Below are positions 10,752 to 21,989 of a stretch of DNA of 64,000 nucleotides, one piece after another. The notes beneath the pieces are model-generated. The model did not search any database. It was not told where the DNA came from and saw only the letters and a program-made list of their open reading frames with translations. The translations under genes were made by a program, and so were the position numbers. The DNA is from Larix kaempferi (taxonomy: Eukaryota > Streptophyta > Pinopsida > Pinales > Pinaceae): positions 15,249,001 through 15,313,000 of the forward strand of contig BSBM01000600.1 in assembly GCA_027924585.1 (NCBI GenBank). The letters are read 5' to 3'. Positions within the stretch are counted from its first letter, which is position 1; the number at the start of each line of letters is the position of its first letter.

Positions 10752-11303
10752 TGTTAAGATTTAATATGCTCAGACATAAAATAGCAGCATTACATTCCAT
10801 TTCACAATAATAGCATATATAGGATCACTAAAGAAACAACAAGCACAGCATAAACACAAGAGACAGAGATTTATCCTGGGAAACCCTCATGGGGTAGAAA
10901 ACCCAGCAAAGCTTCCTCAATATAGATGACCAGCAATATACAAAGATGAAACCCTGAGACATGATCTCCTCCTCCACAATAGCAGACCTCTCCTCCACAA
11001 GTGCGCTATCCTCAAGTGAGTGAGTGTATCAAATGAGGAACACACCTCCTCTATTTATACACTACTCTGATATGTATTTTACACAAGTACATGTAGGCTC
11101 GTATTTAACCATTAGGTTAAATACCCCATTATAACTAACTGGTCCGACCCCCACATGGTGGGTCTAATAACCCTAGTTACCACACCCAACTCGGAGGAAT
11201 AAACATCTCCGGATTTATAGTATAATCACATCGGAGGTATGGAACATCTCCGGAATAAATAATATACAAATATAATATTCTTTGAAGTTATAATATTTCA
11301 ACA
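10752..11303 (-). repeat. Copia 5' LTR
   Basis: It is 552 bp with the same termini as the copy at 3723-4274 and four substitutions between them. It is the upstream LTR in element orientation because the PBS adjoins it at 10751. ATATG follows at 11304. Confidence 0.95.
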
Positions 11304-11454
11304 ATATGTACTCGGATATCGGTGGACTGTTTGGACAGTCATATGGACAGTATATATTGACAATGTAGGGATCTCTGAGATTCTATTACATGTGCAGAAT
11401 GTAATTTTGTTCATTAATGAAATAAAATTATGACTTTTTCCAAGGAAAAAAAAA
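11304..11454 (+). mobile_element. Distal 3' end and poly(A) of the first LINE, displaced by Copia
   Basis: This segment begins with the second copy of the ATATG duplication made by the Copia. It continues the GGACTGT-rich LINE tail, has an AATAAA signal at 11421-11426 and ends in nine A residues at 11446-11454. Together with 1-3722 it makes a LINE that is complete at its 3' end. The LINE's own target duplication cannot be tested because its 5' end is off the window. Confidence 0.8.
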
Positions 11455-11455
11455 C

Positions 11456-11491
11456 AAATCATTACAGGATAACTTTTGAACGCAATAAAAC
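11456..11491 (+). repeat. Left inverted repeat of the Helitron unit
   Basis: AAATCATTAC followed by AGGATAACTTTTGAACGC and AATAAAAC matches the reverse complement of 19593-19628 with two mismatches. Weaker similarity continues inward for about 40 bp (ATTCAAA, TACGCG phrases). It begins one base after the LINE poly(A). Confidence 0.85.
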
Positions 11492-11520
11492 CAAAGATTA
11501 TATAGGATTCAAAAGGTTCT

Positions 11521-11988
11521 ACGCGTGTCGAGCAAAATAGGTCGACCCGTGGCGACTTGAAAACCCCCATCTTGAAAGCCTTGCTCAGGTCGACACATAG
11601 GGTTGCTTTACAATTTGGTCGACCTCTGATGACTTACACATTTGGTCGATCTGGGACGAGTTACACATTTGGTCAACCTCATTTTGGCCGACCACAACTT
11701 TTATTTTTTTCGAAAATTAGTGTTCACTACTTTTAGTTAATCGACCAATTACATCATCAACTACACTTTTAAAAACACACTTGGCCCACAAATATAGAAA
11801 AGCATAGTGACACAACACAGATCAACCATATAAATAATATCAACTAAAATTAGTCATCAACCAAATCTCTAACTCGTCGATGCGCGACCAAATTGTAAAC
11901 CAACCCTATGCGTCGACCTGACCAACAATATCAATATCGGGGTTTTCAAGTCACCACATGTCAACCTATTTCCCTCGACTCCCGTGGA
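11521..11988. repeat. Large imperfect palindrome near the Helitron 5' end
   Basis: The left arm at about 11521-11625 and the right arm at about 11884-11988 are reverse complements with moderate divergence, separated by about 258 bp. Matching pieces include GGTTGCTTTACAATTTGGTC against its complement, and GGGGTTTTCAAGTC on both arms. The arms are rich in GTCGAC. Outward, traces of the 11456 inverted repeat can be seen again near 12020-12035. Confidence 0.75.
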
Positions 11989-12561
11989 CGGCCTTCCTTA
12001 TCTTTCGTCGACCAGCTGTCAATTGCATTCAACAAAAAAAAAAGCACCTCACATGTTCATCAACATGCTTTATATCCAGAATATGCCTCCTTTCTAATAG
12101 CCAAGTCATATTTCTATATATTGTACTCCTTTTCATATGCTCTTAAACAGTTAACTAGAACTTGACAACTTTCAGCTTGATTAACACCTCGACTACTCTA
12201 CCTGGAAGAATTCGACACATTGCTGGACAACTTTTTCAAAATCGACCGATCCACTGTCGACAATTTTAAAGGGAACGCAACTTAATAGACTTGTCGACTA
12301 GAAAATCTGTCGAATAACGAATCTATGATCTTGTTTCTAGATGTTTACTTTTTACTCTAATAGGCAGGTTCATTGGTAAAAGGAAACCAAATTTCAAACC
12401 ATTCATTTGTCTATTCTTTCCACAAATATTGCTATGTATTGCTTCAGATATCAAATGATCTTTTGCCATGTTCTCCTATACATGTTATCTTTATACTTAA
12501 TATCAATATCGCCCCTTTTTCCAGCTTACTTTTGTAGTCCGACTATTATCACTACCACGGT
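11989..12561. other. Upstream region of the RPA-like gene
   Basis: No coding is recognised. The stretch contains several TCGAC/GTCGA sites (about 12188-12312) and an AT-rich part, and probably holds the promoter of the RPA-like gene. No clear TATA box could be fixed. Confidence 0.4.
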
Positions 12562-14479
12562 ATGGACACTCTGTTGACCGAAAATGCTATTTCACTTCTG
12601 ATGCATGGTGTTGTCGACCTATGCCCACTTGTACAAGTTTTTGCTCTCAATCAACTAAGCTCTGTTAACTCAACAACTAGCCGCTTCCGAATCTCTATCT
12701 CTGATGGAATTCATAAGCACGATACATTTCTTCCAATTAGCTACAATAGCGTTGTGGAGAACCACCAACTCCAAGTAGGTTCGATCATCAAAGTCATCAA
12801 CTGTACATGCAACAGTATACACGATACAACGTATGCTTTGGTTACCGCATTTTAAGTTTGCCTTTTTTTTTTGCACTCCCAATAATTGTAACACATTTTT
12901 TACTTATACTTACTTAGCATAATTCTTCTTTCCAGGACTATCGCATTGGGCACATTTGAAATTGTGACATTGGAAATAGCAATTGTTGGAAACCCATCCC
13001 CTTTCAACTTCACCCCTACCTTTACCTCCCACAGTAGTTCATCTATTTCAGAAAACAACGTCCTTGATCCCGAAAACCCTTCACTTGGAATACCTTCCTC
13101 GCAAAATTCAACCCCAAACCTTGTTGCACCTATTCTTCAATTCACATCGCTCAATCCTTCCAACAAAACTTGGACCATTCAAGGACGAGTTACTGCAAAG
13201 ACAAGTATCAACGTCTTCACCAACCAAAAAGACCCTAGTCAACTCTTTGGGTTTGACCTTGTTAGTGCTACCAGAGATGAGATTCATATCTCTGCTTTCA
13301 ATGAACTAGCCACCTCATTATATGACGAAATACAAGTTGGCATAGTCTGAACGGTCTCAAATGGCACAATCAAACCAGTCAACCCAACATACAACCATTT
13401 GAAAAGTGCTATCGAGATTTTCCTTAACACCTCCTCAAAAATTCAACAATGTTTGGAAGAGTTCCCACAAATCCCTTTTCATTGCTTCCACTTTAAATCT
13501 ATCCATGACATCAAAACTACACCCCTCAATTCCATGGTTGACCTTATTGGAATTGTCATTTCTGTTTCCCCCGCATCAACTATACGCAAAAGAGATGGCT
13601 CTGAAACTATTCACCGAACAGTTGGATTGAGGGACATGTCCAGGTATAGCATAGACATAACACCTTGGGGGGGCCACTGCACAATTGAGGGTGCCCACCT
13701 TGGAAACCTTCGAGGTTTCGCTACTCCCCCTATCCTTGCAATAAAAGGTGGACGTGTTACAAAGTTCAATGGAAAAACCATTGGAACAATCTCGAACACC
13801 AACCTCGTTATAAACCCAGATATTGAGGAAGCCCAACTTCTTCAATCATGGTTTGTTGACAATGGATTTCGTTCAGCCTCCCCATCTTTGAGTAGAAAAT
13901 CCAACTCCTCTTCTCCTAGCTCCTCCAAACGCATATCCATCTCTACGCTACAATCTCTTGAACCCTCTGAGAAAGCAACTTGGCATTCGATTACTGGTAC
14001 AATCACCCATATTAACATCAATGACTTTCATTTCCTTGCATGCCCTCTATTTGTCAATGGAATACAATGCATGAAAAAAATTTCCCACAAATATTTGGCA
14101 TTGTGCAAAATGTGATGGGGAGTTTACAGAGTGTGCTTATCGATACATACTCAAACTTGACCTCATGGATGTTACTGGACAATTACACGGTATCATAGCT
14201 TTTGATGATGCTGCGTAACAACTCATGGGGGTCTCTGCAAAATATTTGTGTCTTCTATCAAATGATCCAACATCTCTCCTAGAAATTGTTCAACGTGTTT
14301 GTGCTCAAGAGTACCTGCTGACCTTATCAGTAAGGACAGAGACTTTTAATTCAAACACTCGCTTAAAGGTGATTCTTGTCATGTCAGAAAACTCTCCAGC
14401 ATCATCAGCACCCGTTGATCGACTTGATGAAAGCGAAGACATTGTGCCTAATAAACGACCACTTGCTCAAAAGCTTTGA
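12562..14479 (+). pseudogene. Helitron RPA70-like single-strand DNA binding protein
   Basis: Plant Helitrons commonly encode an RPA large-subunit relative, thought to bind single-stranded DNA during rolling-circle transposition. Exon 1 (12562-12830) reads like the RPA70 N-terminal OB fold, including LCPLVQVFALNQLS and RFRISISDGIHKHDTFLP. A GT...AG intron of 105 bp (12831-12935) rejoins the frame at TIALGTFEIVTLEIAI. DNA-binding OB folds follow (about 13130-13350 and 13400-13830). The zinc-ribbon OB fold (about 14030-14480) has CPLFVNGIQC and WHCAKCDGEF. Lesions are a TGA at 13348-13350, a frameshift near 14075-14110 inside the zinc ribbon, and a TAA near 14216. I infer that it makes no complete product. 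Confidence 0.88.
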
Positions 14480-14890
14480 ACTCTATCTTCAAAATCCTCT
14501 TCAATTGTGACTCTCTATACTTTCTGCCTCATACTTACCAACTACAAATTTTGGTATACACACCATTACTAGAGTGGTACTTGTAACCAGCAATGACCAG
14601 TTTTGAATATTATATCAATTAGTTTTATTGTAACATTGTGTTAAATTACATATTTATTTCACTCTATCTTTACACTTTCAAATTTGTACTTAGAATTAAC
14701 ATTGCTTTGTCAAGTCTATGCTTCTTTTCTTTATAAATTACTCATAAACACTCATAAACATATTCCTATTTTGCAACAACTTGCCATAAATTACTCATAA
14801 ACACTCTACAAAAGATTAAATATATAGTATGTTTCTCTTACACAAAGGACACCATAAAGTTCATAACCATCAAACATTGTTTTTGTAGGC
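14480..14890 (+). other. Spacer between RPA-like and Rep-helicase genes
   Basis: It is AT-rich with no ORF of note. Short phrases such as TTACTCATAAACACTC recur two to three times between 14735 and 14806. It presumably holds the 3' end of the RPA gene and the promoter of the next gene. Confidence 0.5.
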
Positions 14891-17800
14891 ATGTCAACCA
14901 ATGATGACAATGATCAAATCAATGCACCCAGAAGAGTTCTCTATGCTCAAAAGAAAAAGGATAACAACAAGCGTCAACGCCTTCTATATAGAGCTGCTCG
15001 TCAACTTGTTAATATGCCTTCTCCGTTTCACGTTGTTCAACCTCCCCCAACACCTGCTGCACCATCCGCATCCATACCAACACATCCAACAAATAGCGAC
15101 CTACATGGTGCACAACAATGGTTCCGTACAAGATTGGACAAACTATCTCCAATGAATGTATGCATGGAGTCTTATCCTAGAATTAAAACAAAACAATATT
15201 CTGGTGCATATGCATGTGCTCGTTGATTGCAGAAAAGAATGGACACCTATATTCCTTTGCAAACAACATGGATCCTGGGATACAACCACCAGTGTTAGCC
15301 ATCCTTAATCAAGTTGAAGAAATGCTCATTGCTCGTGTTAACCCAATTTTACAAGTCACTCATGCACGTGGGGGATAATATACATATTCTGGCCATACTC
15401 TTAGCTTTCAGCAAAATATTACTAGCATTGCCACTCTCCTCCCTCGATTACTCTCAGAAATTGACATTCTTATTGTTCGTAAATGCAGTCCTACGAAGAA
15501 GCCTTATCACTTCTTTGTTAGTCGAACACATGTTCTTGCTGCTCTTCAATACAAGCTTTCAAATGACCCCTATTACAAAGATGTTCAAGTTAACTCAACT
15601 GCATTATCTTCTTTGCCTATTGAACCAACCGACATTTCATCCTTCCTTCGTCATGCCACACCCAATGAAACCCCACTTGTTCAATCACCCAGTTTCCTTG
15701 AATCCCATGAAGAACAATCCTCCTCCTTTATATGTACACAAACAAATTGTAGAACTGAGGTTGATGAAATCAAACGCTTCTTAGGCACAAGCGATGCACC
15801 AAATCTACCATCCATTGACTGGCCCCCAATAGACATTTCCCCTATTAATGAGTACAACACAATAGGCCTCCTCTCAATGGCCTTCCCAACCTTGTTTCCC
15901 ACTGGAGTAGCAATGATTAAACAACCACACATTCAAGAGGTTGGTATGGACAATTGTGCACTACACTTTCTTCGATACCATGACCATAGATTTGGCCAAC
16001 ATCCTCGTTTCCGTTATTACATATATAACCTCATCATGCGCCACCATAGCCATTCTACTACTTCTGTGTTTGTAAAGCGCAACATTGAAGATACATTGCC
16101 TCCAACAATTACAGAACTTGTACAACAATTACAAGACTTGCCAACCCTTAACTGACATGATCACTCAACAAGGAACACCAACATTCTTCTTCACTCTTAG
16201 CGCAGCTGACACAAAGTGGCCCGATTTGCATTCTTTGATGCCTGGACAAGCTCCACCCACTTCAAATCAACAACACCAATGGAGAATTCGAAAACTTATA
16301 AGCAATCCACACATTGCATCTCAATACATGGACAATAGGTTCAAAATATTCATGGAAGAGGTTATTCAAAAAGGCCTTTCTACAAAAGACTATTGGTGCA
16401 GGTTGGTAACAAATCATATTCTCATTAAAGTTCAATGCATTAAAAAATTCAAATGTTCATTCCTTATATTTATAATTTTCCATATAGGTATGAATGGCAA
16501 CACAGGGGATCTGCGCATATACATGGTTTCTTATGGATTGACGATGCACCCAATATGGACACGTTAGACTGGGCAGACGCTACTAAGGTTGAAGATGCAA
16601 AACTGTACTTTGACAAGTTTGTTACAACATGGAATCTTCGAGTCAACCATTTGCAAACCCCATCCTTCCAATCCTCTACTACAAATGATCCATGCACCAT
16701 TGGAACACATTCAATACTTGCAACAAATCAATTGGATGACAATGAAGAACTTGTTTATTGTGTCCAATGACACATGAAATGCTCAGAATCTTCTTGCCTC
16801 TGCAAAAAAGGATCCTCTCTTCAATGCCGTTACGGCTTCCCCTTTCATATACAACCTACGTCTTCCTTATTCATTGATGCAAATGGCCGGAAAACCTACA
16901 AGGCTGCAAGGAATGATGCCCTCCTAAATATTCACAACCCTACCGTGCTCTCTATTTGGCGAGCTAATGTTGATTGCCAACCTGTTCTCTCTAGACATGC
17001 TGTCCTCAAATATATTTCAAAATATTCAACAAAGGCAGAGCGCAAATCAGAAAGCTACCATGCACTCCTTTCTCGTCTTGCACATGCAACTCCAATTGAT
17101 GCTCCCATACTTCAACCAATAAGACGTTTCTTGTCAGAGACTATTGCAGATCGAGACATTGGTGCACAAGAGACCTGCCACATGCTCCAAAAACTCCCTC
17201 TTTGTCTTTGCAGCCGTTCATTTCTATCCTTGAATGTTAGCCAAAGTATTTTCCACCATATTTCCAATGAATCTCTTGACACCCCACCAACACCCACCTT
17301 CATTTCTGCTTACATGCAACGACCCCCTGCACTCGAACAAGTTACCCTTCTTGAAGCTGCTCGCTCCTGGTCATACTCAACTCGTAGAAAGCACTCCCAA
17401 TGGAAACCAATCCACACTCCAAAAATTGTTTGTGTCTTTCCTCGCTTCACTACCATTCCACCAATTACAGCAAATTCATTTGTTGCCTTTTGTTGGAGTG
17501 AGCTCCTCCTATACAAACCTTTTCACAATCTCCACTATGACATTGGATCCACACCATTGGCTATAACTTCTAATTGGCTTTGCATCAAAGACACATACAC
17601 TACATGGCATGTTAATCATTTGCCAGAAGCCCCCAGTACACCTCTCTCCAATGACTCTACTCCTGCTTTCAACCACTTTCCCTCAACCCTTGCGATGGAT
17701 GAACGGGAACTCCTTTCTCAACTGCACCCTGGAAACAACCTCTATGTCGACGACCTTGACATGCTTGGCCATCGTGACTTTGACAAAGAACACAATTGGA

Positions 17801-19262
17801 CTGAAAACCATATTCCTTCACACATGCATGCAACAGCCATATCATTCATTGACCTCAATCGATTGTCCACCCAAATACAACCAGACACCTCTTTATCTTC
17901 ATGTTCTCCTTCCTCCTTGTCTCTCACACAATGAATGGCCTTTGATCTTTTCATCACACACTCCACAAATGCTACAAGCTCTGCTCCACTCAAAATGGTC
18001 ATTCAAGGCACTGCAGGAACAGGAAAGTCTTCTTGATTTCTTTCCTTAGATCTGCACTCCAAGATTCCTTTGGCGACAAACCTTCACCCTTGCTCCTCCT
18101 TGCTCCCACAGTTATTGTTGCCTTTAACATACATGCGCTTACAATACACTCTGCACTTCGCATACCCATTACTGAGATGCACCCTCTTGAAGTTCGATCC
18201 CTTTCAAGCTTCCAAGAACAATTCCGTCATATCCGATACATCATCATTGATGAAATAAGTTTCGTTGGCCCAAAAATGTTAACTCGTATGGATGACTGCT
18301 TACATCAATCCTTCCCTTCCCAACGGACAACCCCCTTTGGTGGTTGCTCTATCATATTCCTTGGTGATTTTGGACAACTTCCCCATGTATGTTGGAGCAT
18401 CACGAGAAAATGCTCTATGGCGCACTTTTGACACATTTGTCACTCTTTCAACTATATTCTGACAACAAGGCAACATTCCTTCTCAAGTTTCCTTTCATCA
18501 ACTCCTGCTGAATCTTCAAAATGCAATACCAACTCTTGAAGATTGGAACCTCCTCATGTTAAGGACACCCTCGTCTCTTTCTCATGAAGAGAATCATACA
18601 TTTGACCAATGCACTCATTTGTACGCAACTAATACCTCTATTGCATTGCATAACAAACAAATGCTAAAAATCCTTAACATCCCAATTGCACATTGCTTTG
18701 CAGAGCAAAAGAAACAACATGTGCATGCCTCAATAGATGATGAACAACTTCCATACAAGGTTCTACCAACAATTGGTCAACAAGTCATGTTGACATCCAA
18801 CTTGTGTGTCTCAACAGGCCTTGTAAATGGCTCACTTGGAAAAGTTATTGCAATTGTCTACAACTCCAATGATCAACTGCCTACATTGCCATCTTATGTT
18901 GTAATTAACTTTCTTCACTACAAAGGGCCCCCATGGGATTATTCCATCCAAATTATGTCCCTATCCCTCCTATAACAAGGGGCTCACGGAGGAAAGTACC
19001 ACTTCAAATGGCATGGGCTTTTACATTTCATAAAGCACAAGGGATGACCCTCCAAAATGCAACAATAGATATTGGAAACATTGACCGACAAGGCCTTACA
19101 TTCACTGTAATATCAAGAGTTAAGTCTTTATCAGGCCTTCTCATATCTCCACCTTTTTCATTTTCTAGGTATTCTCGAATGAAAGATAGTCCCTATGTGC
19201 AGTCCAGAATAGAAGAAGAGAAGTTGGTTGCTTCAAAGTCTTTGCAGCCACATGCTCCATAA
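14891..19262 (+). pseudogene. Helitron Rep-helicase (RepHel), broken
   Basis: This is the Helitron transposase: an HUH nickase fused to a PIF1-family helicase. The ATG at 14891 opens a basic N-terminus. A conserved pre-Rep region (NNMDPG, VEEMLIARVNPILQVTHARG) lies at about 15260-15370. The Helitron N domain runs to 16401, and a GT...AG intron at 16402-16487 restores EWQHRGSAHIHGFLW, with HIH at 16516-16524. The two-tyrosine motif KYISKYSTK is at 17008-17034. Helicase motifs are Walker A GTAGTGKS (18007-18030), IIIDEIS (about 18240-18260), FLGDFGQLP (about 18357-18385) and HKAQGMTL (about 19029-19052). Stops at 15376, 16768, 17932 and 18034, with frameshifts near 15215, 16135, 18030, 18400 and 18950, inactivate it. 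Several stops fit CGA-to-TGA or CAA-to-TAA changes. Confidence 0.93.
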
Positions 19263-19592
19263 AGTAAAATTCCTGGTCCTTTCCATCTTTACTTTGCATA
19301 ACTATTATTTTACTACCTTCTTCTTTTTGCAAAATGAATTGTCTCTTTTTTTCATATGTTCTATTCTTATTGCTACCATCATTGAATATTTGCATACATA
19401 ACAAAAGATAATACTACTGTATAAAGAAAACAAGATATTTAATCCTCATATCAACATTTTTCTTGTCTCATAATTTTTTTCAAATCGACCACATCACAAC
19501 ATTTCATTCCATGTTAGTTTTTTTTGCAATAAATATTAAGTGTCCCAATATATATACTTCACTACGCTACAATGCATTGTTTGAATTTATAA
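19263..19592 (+). other. Helitron 3' noncoding tail
   Basis: It is AT-rich and without a convincing gene. It leads into the right inverted repeat. No GC-rich terminal hairpin is seen here. Confidence 0.5.
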
Positions 19593-19628
19593 GTTTTATT
19601 GCGTTCAAAAGTTATCCTCTAATGCTTT
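19593..19628 (-). repeat. Right inverted repeat of the Helitron unit
   Basis: GTTTTATTGCGTTCAAAAGT followed by TATCCTCTAATGCTTT is the reverse complement of 11456-11491 apart from two bases. CTAA at 19619-19622, followed by T, is a candidate Helitron 3' end within it. Confidence 0.85.
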
Positions 19629-20672
19629 GTTGAAACGCCTTGAAAAATATGTTATGTCCCCTTACCTATTATGGACCAATGATGGCATCGACCAAAAAGC
19701 TTCAAACGGTCAAGCTGCATGGTCGATTGTTCTTGTCTATCTTCGAGAAACTCTTAAATACAGATGATTACTGTATACAAGTCGACATCCGACTACTTGT
19801 CTTCATTGTCAATGGTCGAAAGTTTCATTAAAGTTATATACATTTAATCGTCGACTTTTTTTGTCGTCTGTCTTTTTATCTCAAACGAAACACTTTTACT
19901 CAATTCTAATGCTGGTCTATCTCTCCTATTAACTACTCAATTCTGTCAAACAATATTGCCAGGAAATGAACCACTGGAAGATTAACTACGTGATGCAATT
20001 GATAGACATTTTGTTTTACTCGGCTCCGTCAATATTTGTAATAAGTTGTTTTGAGAACGTTATTTTTAAATTTCCTTTTCAAAGTGGACATTTTTTGTAA
20101 AAGAGTCGAATCTTTGAAAACTAGTTGAAAATCGACTGCTTTAATGTACTCGATATATTTGCTTGGTCGATATCCTTATTTTGGTCGGTCTTCAACACCA
20201 GCTCAGTAAAAAGTAGTTGATGTGATTGATATGGTCGATACCCTACTGGTTGATATTTTGTTCGATGGATCGAAGTATGTAAAAGTCTTTGTAAATCAAG
20301 TCGATTTTGTTGCAGACCATTGTCAGTCCAGTTATACGACCAAAAGAGACTGTTGGTCTATACATGTGGAATAGTATATGTTAAAGTTAAGTCTCGTCTT
20401 ATGATTGTCGTCTCCATAATATATGTTTGATGATACTTGTCAAATTTGGTCAAATATAACTTTGGTCAATCCTCTCGACGAATTTGGTCGATCCTCAAGT
20501 CTGGTCGAAACAAGTTTAGTCGAGATCACTACAAAGTGACTTTATCTATACTGTAATATAATACTTAGATATAATGATATTAATTTATACCTAAAGATTC
20601 ATTAGTATAATAAACTATCATATCAATTTCAACCCTTGAATACTATTGACACTGTATGTTTTCAAATCAGGG
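19629..20672. other. Noncoding zone dense in TCGA-containing motifs
   Basis: More than a dozen GTCGA/TCGAC/GGTCGAT sites occur between about 19685 and 20530, for example TTTGGTCGATCC near 20488. No coding is recognised. The style closely resembles the palindrome region at 11530-11990 on the far side of the Helitron. Confidence 0.6.
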
Positions 20673-21989
20673 ATGTCTAAAGAAACCGAAAAAAGGAAGC
20701 TCAAGCAGATCGAGCTTCAAGAAGAAACAACTCCAAAAATACAAATCGAAATACTATTTGAAGACACAAAACCCATAATAGGAAGTACACTTGAGTTCAA
20801 ATGGGGCCAACTATACATAGCTATCAGAGACGATAAAATACCTAATTCCACCGTGGAAGAAGGCATGATTTATGAAAACATCAAAAGGTCCGGCCTTCAC
20901 AAGGCAACTACACGGCCAAAATTGTTTCCCTGCTCAGAGGTGATTGCGTTGATTTTTCCCCATGTAGATACTACTACAAAGATCATTTCAAATGCCACTG
21001 GAAGAGGGCTTGCATCCTTCCAACCAGTCTACCTTGCAACCGCATACAAGCTTCCTACCTCCAAACTATTCCTAACTGACGATTGGGCCAGACATGCCAA
21101 TATAGATAATGCCGAATGTGCAAAGAAAATGCTCCTACTAGACAAACAACTTAGACCCAAATCTAACAGGGAATATGACAGCGAAAACTTAACGACCCCC
21201 TATCGAATCACAGTTCTATTGTTGAGCAGACTCTTCGGTCAACCAAACGCCAACATCTATAAACTCAATTGGGTTCCATTGATATACCATGTTGCCACAC
21301 ATGGTACAGTCTTCAATTGGGCACATATTATTTAAGGCAGTATGGCGTTGACAATTTCTGCAGCTCAAACATGCCTCTCAAAAGGGAAGTCACAATTCTT
21401 CATGTTTGGCTACCTCATCGATTGTATATTAGTCAACCACCCTTTTCCTAATTTGGGATGTACTTGGATTCCAAATGAGACTCCCATTCATGTAGCATAT
21501 CAGATAACTTGGGCTCACCGATATGCAGGCTACTACAAATTACTGTGCGAAGAACTAATCATGCCCCTTTATACACTGGTCTTCAATAAAGAAGCAAATT
21601 GTATGTCAGACAATGCCTTGGATGTAATAGCTGAATATGGTGACTATTACTTCTCATCAGAAGGCACATACATTAGAATGTATGGAGGCACCAAACCTCC
21701 TTCTCTATTGCCAAAATATGCTATAGATTACATAGTGCATAAAGAAGCGATAAGACAAGTGTTCATCAATGGAATTGGTCACTATCTGCATGACAAAAAA
21801 AACTTCTTACCCACCTGTACCATTCAACATTGGTGGATACAACAAGATAAGCTCCAACATGCATATGGTCAAATTCCTCAATGCCGCTCGACCATCCACA
21901 ATCGACAAGTTGAGCCAGCAAAAAGCAATCAGGATCTCCGACCAATAGTTAAACAAAACCGACATCCACGTGACGGAGAAAGATTTTGA
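20673..21989 (+). pseudogene. Unrecognised ~438-codon ORF with one in-frame stop
   Basis: I do not recognise this protein. From ATG at 20673 the frame runs to TGA at 21989 with a single interruption, TAA at 21333-21335, and no frameshift, so it is nearly intact. The start follows TTTCAAATCAG, which could be a splice acceptor. The N-terminus is charged (KETEKRKLKQIELQEETTPK). The middle has RITVLLLSRLFGQPNANIYK, and the second half has FMFGYLIDCILVNHPFPNLG, TWIPNETPIHVAYQITWAHR and AEYGDYYFSSEGTYIRMYGG. The tail is basic and Gln-rich. There is no signal peptide, zinc finger or nuclease motif that I can see. It follows the Helitron, in the same orientation, inside a TCGA-rich zone. It may be a transposon accessory protein or a captured host gene; neither is shown. 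Confidence 0.6.

Larger units (their letters stand above)
3723..11303 (-). mobile_element. Young, non-autonomous Ty1/Copia LTR retrotransposon
   Basis: The element is 7581 bp, reads on the minus strand, and is flanked by the 5-bp duplication ATATG (3718-3722 and 11304-11308). Both LTRs are 552 bp, TGTT...AACA, and differ by four substitutions by eye, about 99.3% identity, which indicates recent insertion. The PBS matches the initiator tRNA-Met type common in plant Copia elements, and the PPT abuts the other LTR. Inside, only the end of RT and RNase H is recognisable (6791-7690), already broken. Gag, protease, integrase and most of RT are not detectable. A recent insertion with dead coding implies mobilisation in trans by an autonomous relative. 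Between RNase H and PPT lie about 2.3 kb of tandem repeats. Confidence 0.93.
11456..19628 (+). mobile_element. Degenerate autonomous-type Helitron with RPA gene
   Basis: The unit carries the two genes typical of plant Helitrons in the same orientation: an RPA70-like gene, then a Rep-helicase gene. Both are inactivated. Candidate canonical ends are a 5' TC at 11459 preceded by A and a 3' CTAA at 19619-19622 followed by T, which fits Helitron insertion between A and T. A weak 6-bp hairpin (TTTGAA/TTCAAA) ends 13 bases before the 3' end, rather than the strong GC-rich hairpin usually seen. Unusually, the same ends lie inside an inverted repeat. The true ends are therefore plausible but not proven, and the left one abuts the LINE poly(A). 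Confidence 0.75.
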
